NCBI GenBank assembly: GCA_900542525.1
Contig: UQNZ01000004.1
Span: 72,043-136,042, forward strand
Source of the DNA: an uncultured Eggerthella sp.
GTDB taxonomy: Bacteria > Actinomycetota > Coriobacteriia > Coriobacteriales > Eggerthellaceae
Length of the DNA: 64,000 bases
Direction of reading: 5' to 3'
This document shows positions 45,801 through 56,000 of this stretch, one piece after another; the stretch's first letter is position 1; the number at the start of each line of letters is the position of its first letter. A program made the position numbers and the translations under genes. The notes under the pieces were generated by a model. That model searched no databases. It saw nothing but the letters and a program-made list of their open reading frames with translations, and was not told the origin of the DNA.

Positions 45801-47443
45801 GTCGCTCCACCCCAGGCATCGGCCTTATCTCGCCCCCGCCCCATCATGACATCTATTCGATCGAGGACCTGGCAGAGCTGATCTTCGATCTGAAGAATGC
45901 CAACCCGGGCGCACGCGTTTCCGTGAAGCTCGTCTCTGAAGCAGGCGTGGGAACCATCGCCACGGGTGTTGCCAAGGGTGGCGCCAACAAGATCCTCATC
46001 TCAGGATCGAACGGTGGCACGGGCGCAGCTCCGCGTGACTCCATCCACCATGCCGGCCTTCCGCTTGAGATGGGACTCGCCGAAACGCAGCAAACGCTCC
46101 TACAGAATGGCCTGCGCTCCCGTGTTGTACTGGAAGCTGACGGCAAGCTGATGGACGGACGCGACGTAGCGGTTGCCTGTCTGCTCGGCGCCGAAGAATT
46201 CGGCTTCGCCACGATGCCGCTCATAGCGATGGGCTGCTTGATGCAGCGCGACTGCCAGCAAGACACCTGCCCGGTGGGCATCGCAACGCAAAACCGCGAG
46301 CTGCGCGCCTGCTTCTGCGGCAAGCCCGAATACGTGGTCAACTACATGATGATGGTGGCCGAACAGCTTCGCCGCATCATGGCTGATCTTGGGTTCGCTA
46401 CCATCGATGAGATGGTCGGCCAGGTTGAATGCTTGCGCCAGACCCACAATGCCCGCAGCTGGAAGGCGAACCTGATCGACCTTTCTCCCCTGCTCGTGAA
46501 GCCTGAGGTCGAGTTCGGTCGCGCGATCCCGCAAGCTCACTGCCCGCACTTCCTTGCTGAGGCTCAAGCACCCGACACACTGCCACAAACGCTCGATGCG
46601 ACGCTGTTCATCCCCTATACCGAAAACGCCCGCGAGCACCTCGAACCCATCCATTTCCACGCCGATATCTCGAACGTGAATCGCTGCGTGGGCACGATGC
46701 TCGGTTCCTGCGTGACGGGTCGTCATCCTGAAGGCCTGCCCGCAGGCTCGATCAAGATCGATTGCGCCGGTTCGGGCGGCATGAGCTTCGGCGCGTTCTT
46801 ACCCGTTGGTATCACGCTCTCGATCGCGGGCGACACCAACGATTACTTCGGCAAGGGGCTTTCTGGCGGCGAGCTTTCCATCAAGCCGCCCGCAAGCGCC
46901 ACCTATCGCCCTGAAGAGAACATCCTAGTGGGCAACGTCGCTTTCTACGGCGCCACCGCGGGTCGCGGCTTCGTGAACGGCCTGGCTGGTCAGCGCTTCG
47001 CGGCACGCAATTCTGGCGCGGAACTGGTAGTAGAAGGAGTCGGTGAAAACGGCTGTGAGTATATGACGGGCGGAACCGTGCTCGTGCTGGGCGAAGTCGG
47101 ACTCAACTTCGCCGCAGGCATGTCGGGCGGCATCGCGTTCGTCTACGACGAAGCGAAGACGCTGAAAAGTCACTGCAACTTGGAGCTGGTGGAGCTGGTC
47201 GAGCCGACACCGCAGGAGATCGCACGCATTCGCGAGCTGCTCGAAGCACACGTTGAAGCGACCGCGAGCCCGCTTGGCGTCATGATGCTCTATCAGTTCG
47301 ATGACATCGCCAACCACTTCACGAAGGTGATCCCGATCGAATACGGCAAGATGCTCGATCTGATCACCGAATACGAGACACAAGGACACGAACGCGAAGA
47401 GGCCGAAGAGCTGGCCTTCGAAGCGATGAGGATGGGAGCATAA
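42812..47443 (+). CDS. gltB: Glutamate synthase large subunit
   Basis: A 1543-residue GOGAT large subunit. The N-terminal class II amidotransferase has its nucleophile at Cys28 (EHDACGIG), so the first 27 residues are probably a removed propeptide. A central domain, the FMN-binding synthase domain (SGEGGENP, KPGEGGHLPA, GVGTIATGVAKGGA, SGSNGGTGAAP), a 3Fe-4S cluster motif (MQRDCQQDTCPVGIATQ) and the C-terminal beta-helix (GSGGMSFGAF) follow. It makes two glutamates from glutamine and 2-oxoglutarate using NADPH from GltD. AAAGGGG precedes the ATG; gltD starts one base after the stop. Confidence 0.95.
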   Translation: MDREALHGSAPTRTQQSLYRTSFEHDACGIGALANLKGIRSHQMVDDALSVLVNLEHRGGVGLEANTGDGAGILLQIPHRFFRKEAQKCGSLLPDEGAYGVAMLFLPTDEHGLQEAMRIFEDGCIAEGIPLLFWRDVPTDPHDLGSAALECMPTIKQAFLGRPEDCTTDEDFERRLYTCRRVIEKRAKETPSLEGKTFYICSMSARTIVYKGMLVSTQMRGFFKDLDDASCETAIALVHSRYSTNTTPSWERAHPNRYMVHNGEINTLRCNVNWTLAREPHLYSPVMGAELEKVLPVFNGEGSDSAMLDNMLEFIVMNGRSLPRAVSMLLPEPWDKNPALSHKRSAWGEYQSMLTEAWEGPAAIAFTDGHIMGAVLDRNGLRPARYYVTSDDRLILSSEAGTLDVNPSKILIAGSLGPGQMLIVDPDEGRVLFNDEIKDGLTNEAPYLDWITSETRTLDSLLAGASEPNTPTPDADLPLSNRQAVHGYFFDDVEEVTIPMAEKAKAPLASMGADAPLACLSEHPRRFFHYFNQLFAQVTNPPIDALRESHLTSTLLYLGNHGNLLEDARANCRLVRLDTPLLIAEEFAALSAIDEKGFKGATIYASYDAEESKTNPHALAAAVNALCEQAEEAVRNGVTILAISDRVPEGKIPMPSLLAVASVHNHLLRCGLRTQADLIVECGDAITAHDFATLVGYSASGIYPYLAHDTITALADRDVLAVDSETGIANYNAAILSGIVSIMSKMGISTMQGYHAAQIFEVVGLAEDLIDTHFAGTVSRIGGLSIDDLQHECDLRYTEALAQRRSPAPDQLPSSGITTWRPRGEEHLLTPQVISLLQRAVRTNDPALFDEYSAAVHQPSRSIMLRDLLEFVSIRPAIPLDEVEPASEIVKRFNTGAMSYGSISKEAHECLAIAMNRLGGRSNSGEGGENPIRETPLPNGDSKRSAIKQIASGRFGVTSRYLMSADELQIKLAQGAKPGEGGHLPASKVWPWIARTRRSTPGIGLISPPPHHDIYSIEDLAELIFDLKNANPGARVSVKLVSEAGVGTIATGVAKGGANKILISGSNGGTGAAPRDSIHHAGLPLEMGLAETQQTLLQNGLRSRVVLEADGKLMDGRDVAVACLLGAEEFGFATMPLIAMGCLMQRDCQQDTCPVGIATQNRELRACFCGKPEYVVNYMMMVAEQLRRIMADLGFATIDEMVGQVECLRQTHNARSWKANLIDLSPLLVKPEVEFGRAIPQAHCPHFLAEAQAPDTLPQTLDATLFIPYTENAREHLEPIHFHADISNVNRCVGTMLGSCVTGRHPEGLPAGSIKIDCAGSGGMSFGAFLPVGITLSIAGDTNDYFGKGLSGGELSIKPPASATYRPEENILVGNVAFYGATAGRGFVNGLAGQRFAARNSGAELVVEGVGENGCEYMTGGTVLVLGEVGLNFAAGMSGGIAFVYDEAKTLKSHCNLELVELVEPTPQEIARIRELLEAHVEATASPLGVMMLYQFDDIANHFTKVIPIEYGKMLDLITEYETQGHEREEAEELAFEAMRMGA

Positions 47444-47444
47444 G

Positions 47445-48893
47445 ATGGGACGAGTTGGAGCATTCTTACAGGTCGAACGCGTCGATCACGACGTTCGTCC
47501 CGCACATGAATCGATCCTCGATTTTGACGAATTCGCTTTGCCGCTCACGCTCGATAAGCAGCGCGAACAGGCAAGCCGCTGCATGAACTGCGGCGTGGCC
47601 TTCTGCCAGAGCGGGATCGCGCTGGGAGGATCAGCGCATGCGGTGGGTTGTCCGCTGCACAACCAGATCCCTGAGACGAACGACCTGCTCTATCAGGGGC
47701 GCATCGACGATGCCATCGCGCGTCTTTCGATGACCAACCCCTTCCCGGAGTTCACGGGTCGCGTGTGCCCCGCACCCTGCGAGACCGCGTGCAACTTGGG
47801 TCTTCATAAGGCACCCGTCTCCATCAACGATAACGAGCGCACGATCTCCGACCAGGCATGGGCGCGCGGAATGGAGCCGCTTGCAAAGCCAGCAGCTGAT
47901 GCGCCGCTGGTGAGCGTGATCGGTTCGGGCCCTGCCGGCCTTGCAGTTGCCTGGGAAATGGCACGACGCGGTTGGCGCGTGCGCGTCTACGAAAAGGCGG
48001 ATCGTCCCGGTGGCCTGCTGATGTATGGCATCCCGAACATGAAGCTACCGAAGGAGATCATCTCTCGCCGCGTTGACCTGATGCGCGAGAGCGGTATCGA
48101 GTTCAATTGCGGCGTTGATGCGACTACGTGCGCTGACGAGATCGCTGCTGCTTCTGATGCGGTCGTGATCGCCTGTGGATCGAATATCGCGCGCGATGTG
48201 GCTCTTCCTGGGCGTGACCTTGAAGGCATCCATTTCGCCCTCGAATACCTGGGTGAAGTGACGAACGCACTCATCAAAGATCGCGAAGCGAACATCACCG
48301 CAAAGGATAAGGACGTGGTCGTGATCGGTGGTGGTGATACCGGAAACGATTGTGTTGCCTGCGCACTGCGCCAAGGCGCTGCGAGCGTGACCCAGGTGAT
48401 CCGCGCGCAAGAGCCGCCGGCCACCTGCAATACGCAGGAGATCTGGCCAGCTGAGCGCACTATCCTTTCGCAAGGATACGGACAGCGCGAAGCAATCGAG
48501 ATTTTCGGCAACGATCCGCGCATCTTCTCTACTGATACCATCGCTTTCAGTGCGTCCGACCAAACTACTCAAGCAAATGCGGTCGCGCAGGTCCACATCC
48601 AGGACCTTTCCTATGAAGGTGGACGCCATCTGGTAGAAGGGGCCGAAGCCGCCCTTCCTGCCCAGCTTGTCCTGATCGCGAAGGGTTTCACCGGCGCAGA
48701 CCCTGCCGTCTTCGAAGCCTTCGGGGTTTCGCTGCCCGAACGCAATGGTGCGCACTGCCTGCGCGAAGCCGATCCAGCGAACAACAAGCCTGCCATCTTC
48801 GCTGCGGGCGATGCTCGTCTCGGCTCAACGCTTGTGGTGAACGCGATGGCCGACGCCCTCGCCTGCGCCACCGAGATCGTTCGTACCGCATAA
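47445..48893 (+). CDS. gltD: Glutamate synthase small subunit
   Basis: A 482-residue GltD subunit that passes electrons from NAD(P)H through FAD and iron-sulfur clusters to GltB. N-terminal cluster cysteines are in CMNCGVAFCQ, GCPLHNQIP and CPAPCETACNLG. An FAD site (VIGSGPAGLAVAWE) and NAD(P)H site (VVIGGGDTGNDCV) follow, with the final FAD contact AAGDARLGSTLVV. It begins one base after the gltB stop, in the same operon. Confidence 0.95.
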   Translation: MGRVGAFLQVERVDHDVRPAHESILDFDEFALPLTLDKQREQASRCMNCGVAFCQSGIALGGSAHAVGCPLHNQIPETNDLLYQGRIDDAIARLSMTNPFPEFTGRVCPAPCETACNLGLHKAPVSINDNERTISDQAWARGMEPLAKPAADAPLVSVIGSGPAGLAVAWEMARRGWRVRVYEKADRPGGLLMYGIPNMKLPKEIISRRVDLMRESGIEFNCGVDATTCADEIAAASDAVVIACGSNIARDVALPGRDLEGIHFALEYLGEVTNALIKDREANITAKDKDVVVIGGGDTGNDCVACALRQGAASVTQVIRAQEPPATCNTQEIWPAERTILSQGYGQREAIEIFGNDPRIFSTDTIAFSASDQTTQANAVAQVHIQDLSYEGGRHLVEGAEAALPAQLVLIAKGFTGADPAVFEAFGVSLPERNGAHCLREADPANNKPAIFAAGDARLGSTLVVNAMADALACATEIVRTA

Positions 48894-48980
48894 AAGACGA
48901 CGAATGTTACACAGATTAACTTCTATGAAGCATGTTCGAAACATTCGCTGCGTAGGCTAGGGAACGTCGAGAAATAAGTC

Positions 48981-48997
48981 TTACGCAATCCGCGTAA
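48981..48997 (+). promoter_or_regulatory. Inverted repeat in the glnN leader
   Basis: TTACGC-N5-GCGTAA, a perfect 6-bp inverted repeat 24 bases before the glnN start. Upstream, at 48934-48960, lies a segment with CGAAACATTCG and GCGTAGGCTAG that is closely matched before dapF (56577-56600), suggesting a shared promoter type. The repeat could be an operator for nitrogen control; no known GlnR or NtcA consensus is visible. Confidence 0.35.
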
Positions 48998-49020
48998 AGG
49001 ATCGCAGAGAAGGAGACCTC

Positions 49021-51165
49021 ATGTCAACCGGATCGGACAGCCAAACGCTAACCGTAACAACGAGCGAGCAAGACTACTCCCCCGCCAATGTCTCTGATAT
49101 TTACGGGACCATGGTCTTCGACGAGCGCGTGATGAAAGAGCGCCTGCCCAAGACCACCTACAAGGAACTGATGCGCACCATCAACGATGGCGAGCCGCTC
49201 AACTTGGAAGTTGCCAACGTGGTGGCACACGCTATGAAGGAATGGGCCATCGAACACGGTGCGACCCACTTCACGCACTGGTTCCAGCCACTCTCTGGAG
49301 TAACGAGCGAGAAGCATGATTCCTTCATCCATCCGCAACCCGATGGCAGCGTGATCATGACCTTCTCAGGCAAAGAGCTCATCCAGGGTGAGCCCGATGC
49401 CTCAAGTTTCCCGAACGGCGGCCTTCGCGCCACCTTCGAAGCGCGCGGCTATACCGCATGGGACCCCACCAGCCACGCCTTCATCAAGGACGAAGTGCTC
49501 TGCATCCCCACTGCGTTCTGCTCCTACACCGGCGAAGCGCTCGACAAGAAAACGCCGCTGTTGCGTTCGATGGGCGCTATCGAAGAGCAGGCCAAGCGCG
49601 TACTGGCCGTCTTCGACGAACACCCACACCGCGTCACCACCACGGTTGGCGCCGAGCAGGAATTCTTCCTCATCCCGAAAGAGGAATACGAGCGTCGCGA
49701 AGACCTGGTCCTTACCGGGCGTACACTCTTCGGCCATTCCCCCTGCAAGGGTCAAGAGCTTGAAGAGCACTATTTCGGCTCCATCCGCCCGACCGTGAAC
49801 AAATTCCTGAAAGCTCTCGACGATAAGCTGTGGGAACTAGGCATCCCTGTGCGCACGAAGCACAACGAAGTTGCGCCCGCACAGCACGAGATCGCACCCA
49901 TCTTCTCGAATGCTAACCAGGCTATAGACCAGAACCTTCTCACCATGGAAGAGATGACCATGCTGGCCAGCCGTTTCGGCTTGGTATGCCTGCTCCACGA
50001 AAAGCCCTTCGAAGGCGTGAATGGATCGGGCAAGCATAACAACTGGGCGATCTCAGCAGATGAGAAGAACCTGCTCGACCCGGGCGAGACGCCATCGGAT
50101 AACCTGCGTTTCCTCGTCTTCCTCACTGCCATTATCGAAGCAGTGGATGATTATCAGGAACTGCTGCGCATGTCGGTAGCCACCGCAGGAAACGATCACC
50201 GCCTTGGTGCGAACGAAGCGCCGCCGGCCATCATCTCGATCTTCCTGGGCGATGAGCTCGGTGCGATCGTAGAGGCCATCATCGAAGGCAAGGAGTATAT
50301 CGGCCACGGAGAGACCAAGATCGATCTGGGCGTTCAATCGCTGCCGCTCTTCGCGAAGGATAATACCGACCGCAACCGCACGAGCCCCTTTGCCTTCACC
50401 GGCAACAAGTTCGAGTTCCGCATGCCTGGTTCACACAATAACCTGGCAGATTGCAACATGATCCTGAACACCGCGGTGGCAAAGAGCCTGAAGAACTTCG
50501 CCGATGCCGTTGAAGGAGCGAACGACCCGAAAGCTGCTGCTGCCGAATACATCAAGCAGACGCTCACCGATCACCAGCGCATCATCTTCAATGGCAACGG
50601 ATATGCCGATGAATGGGAAGTGGAGGCCGCAAAGCGCGGACTTGCGAACAATCGCAACACCGCTGAAGCGCTGCCTGCCTACGTTGCCGATAAGTCAATC
50701 GCACTCTTCGGCGAGATGGGTGTGCTTTCTGAAAGCGAGATCGAAAGCCGCTATGAATGCAAGCTTGAGCGCTACTGTAAACTGATCAACATCGAAGCGC
50801 GTGTGATGCGCCGCATGACCCGCCGCACGTTCCTGCCTGCCATCAACGGGTATGCCTCGGAAGTTGCCGCGAGCATCGAGCGCTACAAGACCGTATCACC
50901 TGGTGCGAAGGTGGGCGCGCAGGAGAAGCTGCTCACGAACCTGCTCGACTCTATCGAGCAGATCGACACGCTCGTGTGCGCACTCGACGACGCTGGCAAG
51001 CAAGCACTCGATATCGAGAACTTGCAAGAACGTGCCGATTTCTACGCCCACACCCTCATCCCGATCATGGATGATCTGCGCAGCGTAGTCGATTACACGG
51101 AGACCATCACCGATCGCGCGTATTGGCCAGTGCCGAGTTACAACAATATGTTGTTCTACGTCTAG
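49021..51165 (+). CDS. glnN: Glutamine synthetase type III
   Basis: A 714-residue GSIII (GlnN) enzyme that condenses glutamate and ammonia using ATP; class III subunits are about 700 residues, versus 450 for class I. Family segments include THWFQPLSGVTSEKHDSF, TTVGAEQEFFLI, EVAPAQHEIAPIF, GVNGSGKHNNWAIS, GNDHRLGANEAPPAI and NKFEFRMPGSHNN. AGGAGA precedes the ATG. It follows gltBD by 127 bases with its own leader and ends at a strong terminator. With GltBD it forms the complete GS-GOGAT ammonium-assimilation route. Confidence 0.95.
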   Translation: MSTGSDSQTLTVTTSEQDYSPANVSDIYGTMVFDERVMKERLPKTTYKELMRTINDGEPLNLEVANVVAHAMKEWAIEHGATHFTHWFQPLSGVTSEKHDSFIHPQPDGSVIMTFSGKELIQGEPDASSFPNGGLRATFEARGYTAWDPTSHAFIKDEVLCIPTAFCSYTGEALDKKTPLLRSMGAIEEQAKRVLAVFDEHPHRVTTTVGAEQEFFLIPKEEYERREDLVLTGRTLFGHSPCKGQELEEHYFGSIRPTVNKFLKALDDKLWELGIPVRTKHNEVAPAQHEIAPIFSNANQAIDQNLLTMEEMTMLASRFGLVCLLHEKPFEGVNGSGKHNNWAISADEKNLLDPGETPSDNLRFLVFLTAIIEAVDDYQELLRMSVATAGNDHRLGANEAPPAIISIFLGDELGAIVEAIIEGKEYIGHGETKIDLGVQSLPLFAKDNTDRNRTSPFAFTGNKFEFRMPGSHNNLADCNMILNTAVAKSLKNFADAVEGANDPKAAAAEYIKQTLTDHQRIIFNGNGYADEWEVEAAKRGLANNRNTAEALPAYVADKSIALFGEMGVLSESEIESRYECKLERYCKLINIEARVMRRMTRRTFLPAINGYASEVAASIERYKTVSPGAKVGAQEKLLTNLLDSIEQIDTLVCALDDAGKQALDIENLQERADFYAHTLIPIMDDLRSVVDYTETITDRAYWPVPSYNNMLFYV

Positions 51166-51208
51166 GCTTTTACGATAGAGGCAAGCGTGCGCGTTTGTCC
51201 GAAGAAAC

Positions 51209-51250
51209 GGAAAGAGAAGCGCAGACCTCCCTTCTCTTTCCACCTTTTTT
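51209..51250 (+). terminator. Intrinsic terminator of glnN
   Basis: Perfect 11-bp stem (51209-51219 with 51231-51241, GGAAAGAGAAG and its complement), 11-base loop, then six T at 51245-51250. It separates glnN from carA. Confidence 0.85.
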
Positions 51251-51351
51251 GGGTGTAGGGTGAATTTCGGTTGCACGCAGTAAAAATCACTGCATAAGCA
51301 AACCGCCACGAACACCTCAAGACCAGCAAGCACGACATTAAGGGAGATTCT

Positions 51352-53040
51352 GTGAATCAAACGAGTGCGGTGCCCGTCACAATGCCTTTAGGCGCGACGC
51401 AGGTGCCGAACAAAGCAAGTGAGCATATCTTGAGCAAGACCTCGAAAGCGAGTGCGCAACCAGCCCTTTTGGCGCTGGAAAACGGCAGTTGCTATCGAGG
51501 TTTTTCCTGTGGGGCTCCTGGCGAAGTGAGCGGCGAACTCTGCTTCAATACGGGGCTGGTGGGTTATTTGGAAGTGATCACCGATCCTTCCTATGCTGGT
51601 CAGATCGTGACCATGACCTACCCGCAAATCGGCAACTACGGCGTAAACGAAGACGATATGCAAGCAGATAAGATCGCCCTGCGCGGGTTGGTGGTGCGTG
51701 ATATGTGCATGCACCCTTCTAATTGGCGCAGCGCCGAATCGCTGCCCGAGTTTTTGAAACAGCACGGCGTGGTTGCCATCGAAGGTATCGATACACGCGC
51801 GCTCGTGCGCCATTTGCGTGAGGCAGGCGCGATGCGGGCGGTGCTCTCCACAGAAGACATCGACGAAGCAAGCCTGGTCGCCAAAGCGCGCGGGGCAATC
51901 TCGCTCACGGAGGTGAACTTCGTCGAACAGGTTTCGCGAGATGCCGTGGAGTCTTATTCCTATACCAACATTCACTCGTTCGCGAAAACGGGCGCTGCTG
52001 AAGCGCGCTATTCCGTTGTCGCCTACGATTGCGGTGTAAAGAGCTCGATCCTCGACGGCCTTGTTGAAGCGGGTTGTGCTGTTACGGTCGTGCCGTGGGA
52101 TACTTCCGCTAAAGAAGTGCTCGCGCTTGAGCCAGATGGCGTGTTCTTGAGCAATGGCCCCGGGGACCCCGAAAAGGTGGAAGGTACGTTCGCCCAGGTG
52201 GAACAGCTGCTCGGAAAGATCCCGCTTTTCGGTATCTGCCTCGGACATCAGATGCTCGGCAAGGCTGCTGGCGCCGAAGTGGTGAAGCTCAAATACGGAC
52301 ATCGCGGCATCAATCAACCGGTCATGAACCTTATTACTAAGCGCGTTGAGATCACGGTGCAAAATCACGGCTTCAACCTCGTGTTCTCTTCGCTCGGTTC
52401 CCTTGAAGGAGACGCGAACACTGCCAAAAAGGCAGCGCACATTTCTAAGATGAGCGCTTCCGGCGAAGACCTGCGCCCCTGGACGCACGCTGCAAAGCCA
52501 CCCGTTGTCCAAAACGAACGGTTCGGCCGCATCCAGCTCACTCATGTGAATTTGAACGACGGCACCATCGAAGGCATGCGCTTTCTGGATGTTCCCGCCT
52601 TCAGCGTGCAATACCACCCTGAAGCAGCACCCGGTTCGACCGACTCGCAGTATCTCTTCACTGCCTTCACCCGCTTGATGGACGAGTGGAAGAATGGCAT
52701 GGCGAACGAGGCCCAAAGCGGCACAGAGAGCGAGGACTACCTCGCCATCGATATTGCGAAAGACCGCCTAGCAGGGTGGAATTTTGGTTCAAGCGATAAA
52801 GAATCCCCGGCTTTCTGTGGGGAGTCAGATCGGCTTGAAGGTTCTTCGGCTGAGGAGCTAAGCGGCCTTCGCGCCGCGTGCGAGCAGCCGGAGGTTCTGA
52901 ATGCCGAGATGGCCTCCACAGGAAGCCGCAAGGCTGAGGAGGTAAGCGGCCTTGATGCCGCGTGCGAGCAGCCGGAGGTTCTGAATGCCGAGATGGCCTC
53001 CACAGGAAACTGCAAGGCTGAGGAGGTTCACCATGCCTAA
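51352..53040 (+). CDS. carA: Carbamoyl-phosphate synthetase small (glutaminase) subunit, C-terminally extended
   Basis: A 562-residue CarA, which hydrolyses glutamine and channels ammonia to CarB. The amidotransferase triad is in FGICLGHQ (Cys) and FSVQYHPEAAPG (His, Glu). It starts at GTG 51352 with AAGGGAG five bases upstream. Typical CarA is 360-390 residues and ends just after a stretch like QYLFTAFTRLMDEW (about residue 446 here). The remaining 115 residues are a polar, Glu/Ala/Ser-rich tail encoded partly by two 84-bp tandem copies (AACEQPEVLNAEMASTG twice). The tail runs into the carB start with an 8-base overlap. It also has a 35-residue N-terminal extension. Confidence 0.93.
   Translation: MNQTSAVPVTMPLGATQVPNKASEHILSKTSKASAQPALLALENGSCYRGFSCGAPGEVSGELCFNTGLVGYLEVITDPSYAGQIVTMTYPQIGNYGVNEDDMQADKIALRGLVVRDMCMHPSNWRSAESLPEFLKQHGVVAIEGIDTRALVRHLREAGAMRAVLSTEDIDEASLVAKARGAISLTEVNFVEQVSRDAVESYSYTNIHSFAKTGAAEARYSVVAYDCGVKSSILDGLVEAGCAVTVVPWDTSAKEVLALEPDGVFLSNGPGDPEKVEGTFAQVEQLLGKIPLFGICLGHQMLGKAAGAEVVKLKYGHRGINQPVMNLITKRVEITVQNHGFNLVFSSLGSLEGDANTAKKAAHISKMSASGEDLRPWTHAAKPPVVQNERFGRIQLTHVNLNDGTIEGMRFLDVPAFSVQYHPEAAPGSTDSQYLFTAFTRLMDEWKNGMANEAQSGTESEDYLAIDIAKDRLAGWNFGSSDKESPAFCGESDRLEGSSAEELSGLRAACEQPEVLNAEMASTGSRKAEEVSGLDAACEQPEVLNAEMASTGNCKAEEVHHA
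52848..53025. repeat. 84-bp tandem repeat at the carA/carB junction
   Basis: Two near-identical 84-bp units (52848-52931, 52932-53015) plus the first ten bases of a third. 84 is a multiple of three, so the frame of carA stays open (28 residues per unit). Each unit begins GGCTGAGGAG, and the partial third copy supplies the AGGAGG that serves as the ribosome binding site of carB. The G+C-richer sequence looks intergenic in origin. Confidence 0.85.
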
Positions 53041-56000
53041 ACGCACCGACATCCACACCATCCTCGTAATCGGCTCAGGCCCGATCGTCATCGGCCAAGC
53101 TTGCGAATTCGACTATTCCGGCGCGCAGGCATGCAAAGTGCTCAAGGAAGAGGGCTACCGCGTAGTGCTCGTGAACAGCAACCCTGCCACCATCATGACG
53201 GACCCCGATCTGGTCGACCGCACGTATGTTGAGCCTATCACCTGCGAATTCATCGAGAAGATCATCGAACGTGAAAAACCCGATGCACTGCTTGCGACCC
53301 TTGGCGGTCAGACAGCGCTCAATGCTGCAGTGGAACTGGCCGAATCAGAGATACTCGAACGTAACGGTGTCGAACTGATCGGCTGCGATCTTGCCGCTAT
53401 CCAGAAAGGCGAAAATCGTAAGCTCTTCAATGAAGCTATGGCCGAGATCGGTGTGGAAACCGCGCGCGGCGATTACGCCTACTCGGTCGATCAGGCGCTC
53501 GAGATCGCATCTTCGATCGGTTACCCCGTTATCCTGCGCCCCTCGTTCACCTTAGGCGGTGCAGGCGGTGGCGCAGCAACGAACCCCGAAGAGCTAGCGC
53601 GCATCGTTTCACAAGGGCTTGAACTCTCTCCCATCGGCGAAGTTCTCGTTGAAGAGAGCATCATGGGCTGGAAAGAGTACGAGATGGAAGTCATGCGCGA
53701 TGACGCAGGTAACGGCATCATCGTCTGCTCGATCGAGAATCTTGATCCCATGGGTGTGCACACCGGCGATTCTATCACGGTCGCCCCAGCTCAGACACTT
53801 TCGGATATCGAATACCAGCGCATGCGCGTGGCATCGCTTGCCATCCTCGAGAAGATCGGCGTAGAGACCGGTGGCTCGAACGTGCAGTTCGCCATCAACC
53901 CCGAAAACGGCCGCATGATCGTGATCGAGATGAACCCCCGCGTATCGCGTTCTTCGGCGCTCGCTTCGAAGGCGACCGGCTTTCCCATTGCAAAAGCCGC
54001 CGCGAAACTGGCCGTAGGCTACACGCTCGACGAGATCATGAACGATATCACGCGCGTCACGCCCGCATGCTTCGAGCCTTCCATCGATTACTGCGTGGTG
54101 AAGGTGCCACGCTTCGCATTCGAGAAGTTCCAGGGCACCGATGATACGCTCACCACCCGCATGAAAGCCGTGGGTGAGGTCATGGCTATCGGGCGCACCT
54201 TCGAAGAATCGCTCGCCAAAGCGTTACGCAGCTTGGAAGATGGCCATATCGGCCTGGCTCCCACGCGCAAGGAAGCAGCTGCGTATGCCCAGATGAGCGA
54301 CGCGCAGCTTGAGGACGAGATCGCGCGCCCCACAGCAGAGCGCATCTTCCACGTGGCAGAAGGCTTTCGCCGCAGCCTTGATGCGGCACGTATCCACGAG
54401 CTTTCGGGGATCGATCCGTTCTTCTTGGGATGCATCGCCGACATGGTGCGCATGCAAGAGAATCTGCGCGACCTAAAGCTAGAAGATCTGGATGCTCGGG
54501 CCCTTCGCCTGCTCAAGCAAGAAGGAATGAGCGATGCACTCATCGCTGAGCTGACCGGCGCAACAGAAGAGACCGTACGCGCCTGCCGCAAGATCTTAGG
54601 TGTGCTGCCCGCATTCAAGACAGTGGATACCTGCGCCGCTGAATTCGCGAGCGCCACTTCATATCACTACAAGACCTACGATGCCGACGAGACCGAACTT
54701 GCACCGAAGGAGCGCAAGCGCATCATCATCTTGGGTGCAGGCCCCAACCGCATTGGACAGGGCATCGAATTCGACTACTGCTGCGTGCAGGCGAGTTACG
54801 CGCTAGCGGCTGATGGCTACGAGACCGTCATGATCAACTGCAACCCTGAAACCGTTTCGACTGACTACGATACCTCCGACATGCTCTTCTTCGAGCCGCT
54901 CACCTTCGAAGACGTGATGGACGTGGTCGAAGCGGTCGACCCTGATGGCGTGATTCTAACGCTGGGCGGGCAAACACCACTGAAACTTGCAAGCGCACTT
55001 CAAGCAGCAGGCGTTCCGATCATCGGCACAACGCCCGCCTCGATCGATCTGGCCGAAGACCGCGACCTGTTCTCGAACATCCTTGATGAACTGGGGATCT
55101 CCTATCCTGCCGCGGGCATGGCCTCAACCTACGAACAGGCATGCCGTGTGGCAGAGCACATCGGTTTCCCGCTGCTCGTACGCCCCAGCTATGTGCTGGG
55201 CGGGCGTGGCATGGCGATCGTCTACGATGCAAATCAGCTTGAGACCTACATGACCCAAGCTGCGCAGATCTCCCCCGACCATCCGATCTATCTCGACAAG
55301 TTCCTAGAAGGCGCGATCGAGGTCGATCTTGATGCGCTCTGCGATGGAACTGACGTCTACATTGGCGGCGTAATGGAGCACATCGAAATGGCCGGCATCC
55401 ATTCCGGCGATTCAGCCTGCGTCATTCCACCCTACTCGCTTTCCGAGAACGTCGTGAATACGCTGCAAGATATTGCCACGAAGCTCGCACTACGCTTGGG
55501 CGTGAAGGGACTTTTGAACATCCAGTTCGCGATCAAAGACCAGGTGGTCTACGTGATCGAAGCAAACCCACGCGCAAGCCGCACGGTGCCGTTCGTCTCG
55601 AAAGCAACCGGCGTTCCACTGGCGAAGGCTGCTGCACGCATCATGGCAGGCGAAAAGCTTGGCCGCCTGGGACTGCCTGCGCACAAATCCAACCCCAACT
55701 ATTATTGCGTGAAGGAAGCTGTAATGCCGTGGGGTCGCTTCCCTGGTGCACGCGTGATCTTAGGGCCTGAGATGAAATCGACCGGCGAAGTGATGGGTAT
55801 CGCGCCCACCGTGCCGGCAGCTTACGCGAAGACCCAGTTCGCTATCGATTACGCGATACCCGAAGGCGGTCTTGCATTCGTGAGCGTCAACGACGGCGAT
55901 AAACGCGCGATCGTCTCGCTCATTCGCGATGTAAAGCGCATGGGATTTGGCATCGTGGCCACGCAAGGCACGGCGAAAGTGCTGCGTGCTTCAGGTATCG

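Noticed and set aside
51255..51340. Possible attenuator or ArgR box upstream of carA
   Set aside because: Only a 5-bp stem (GCAGT/ACTGC) and a poor match to TGAATnnnnATTCA; no PyrR-type structure found.
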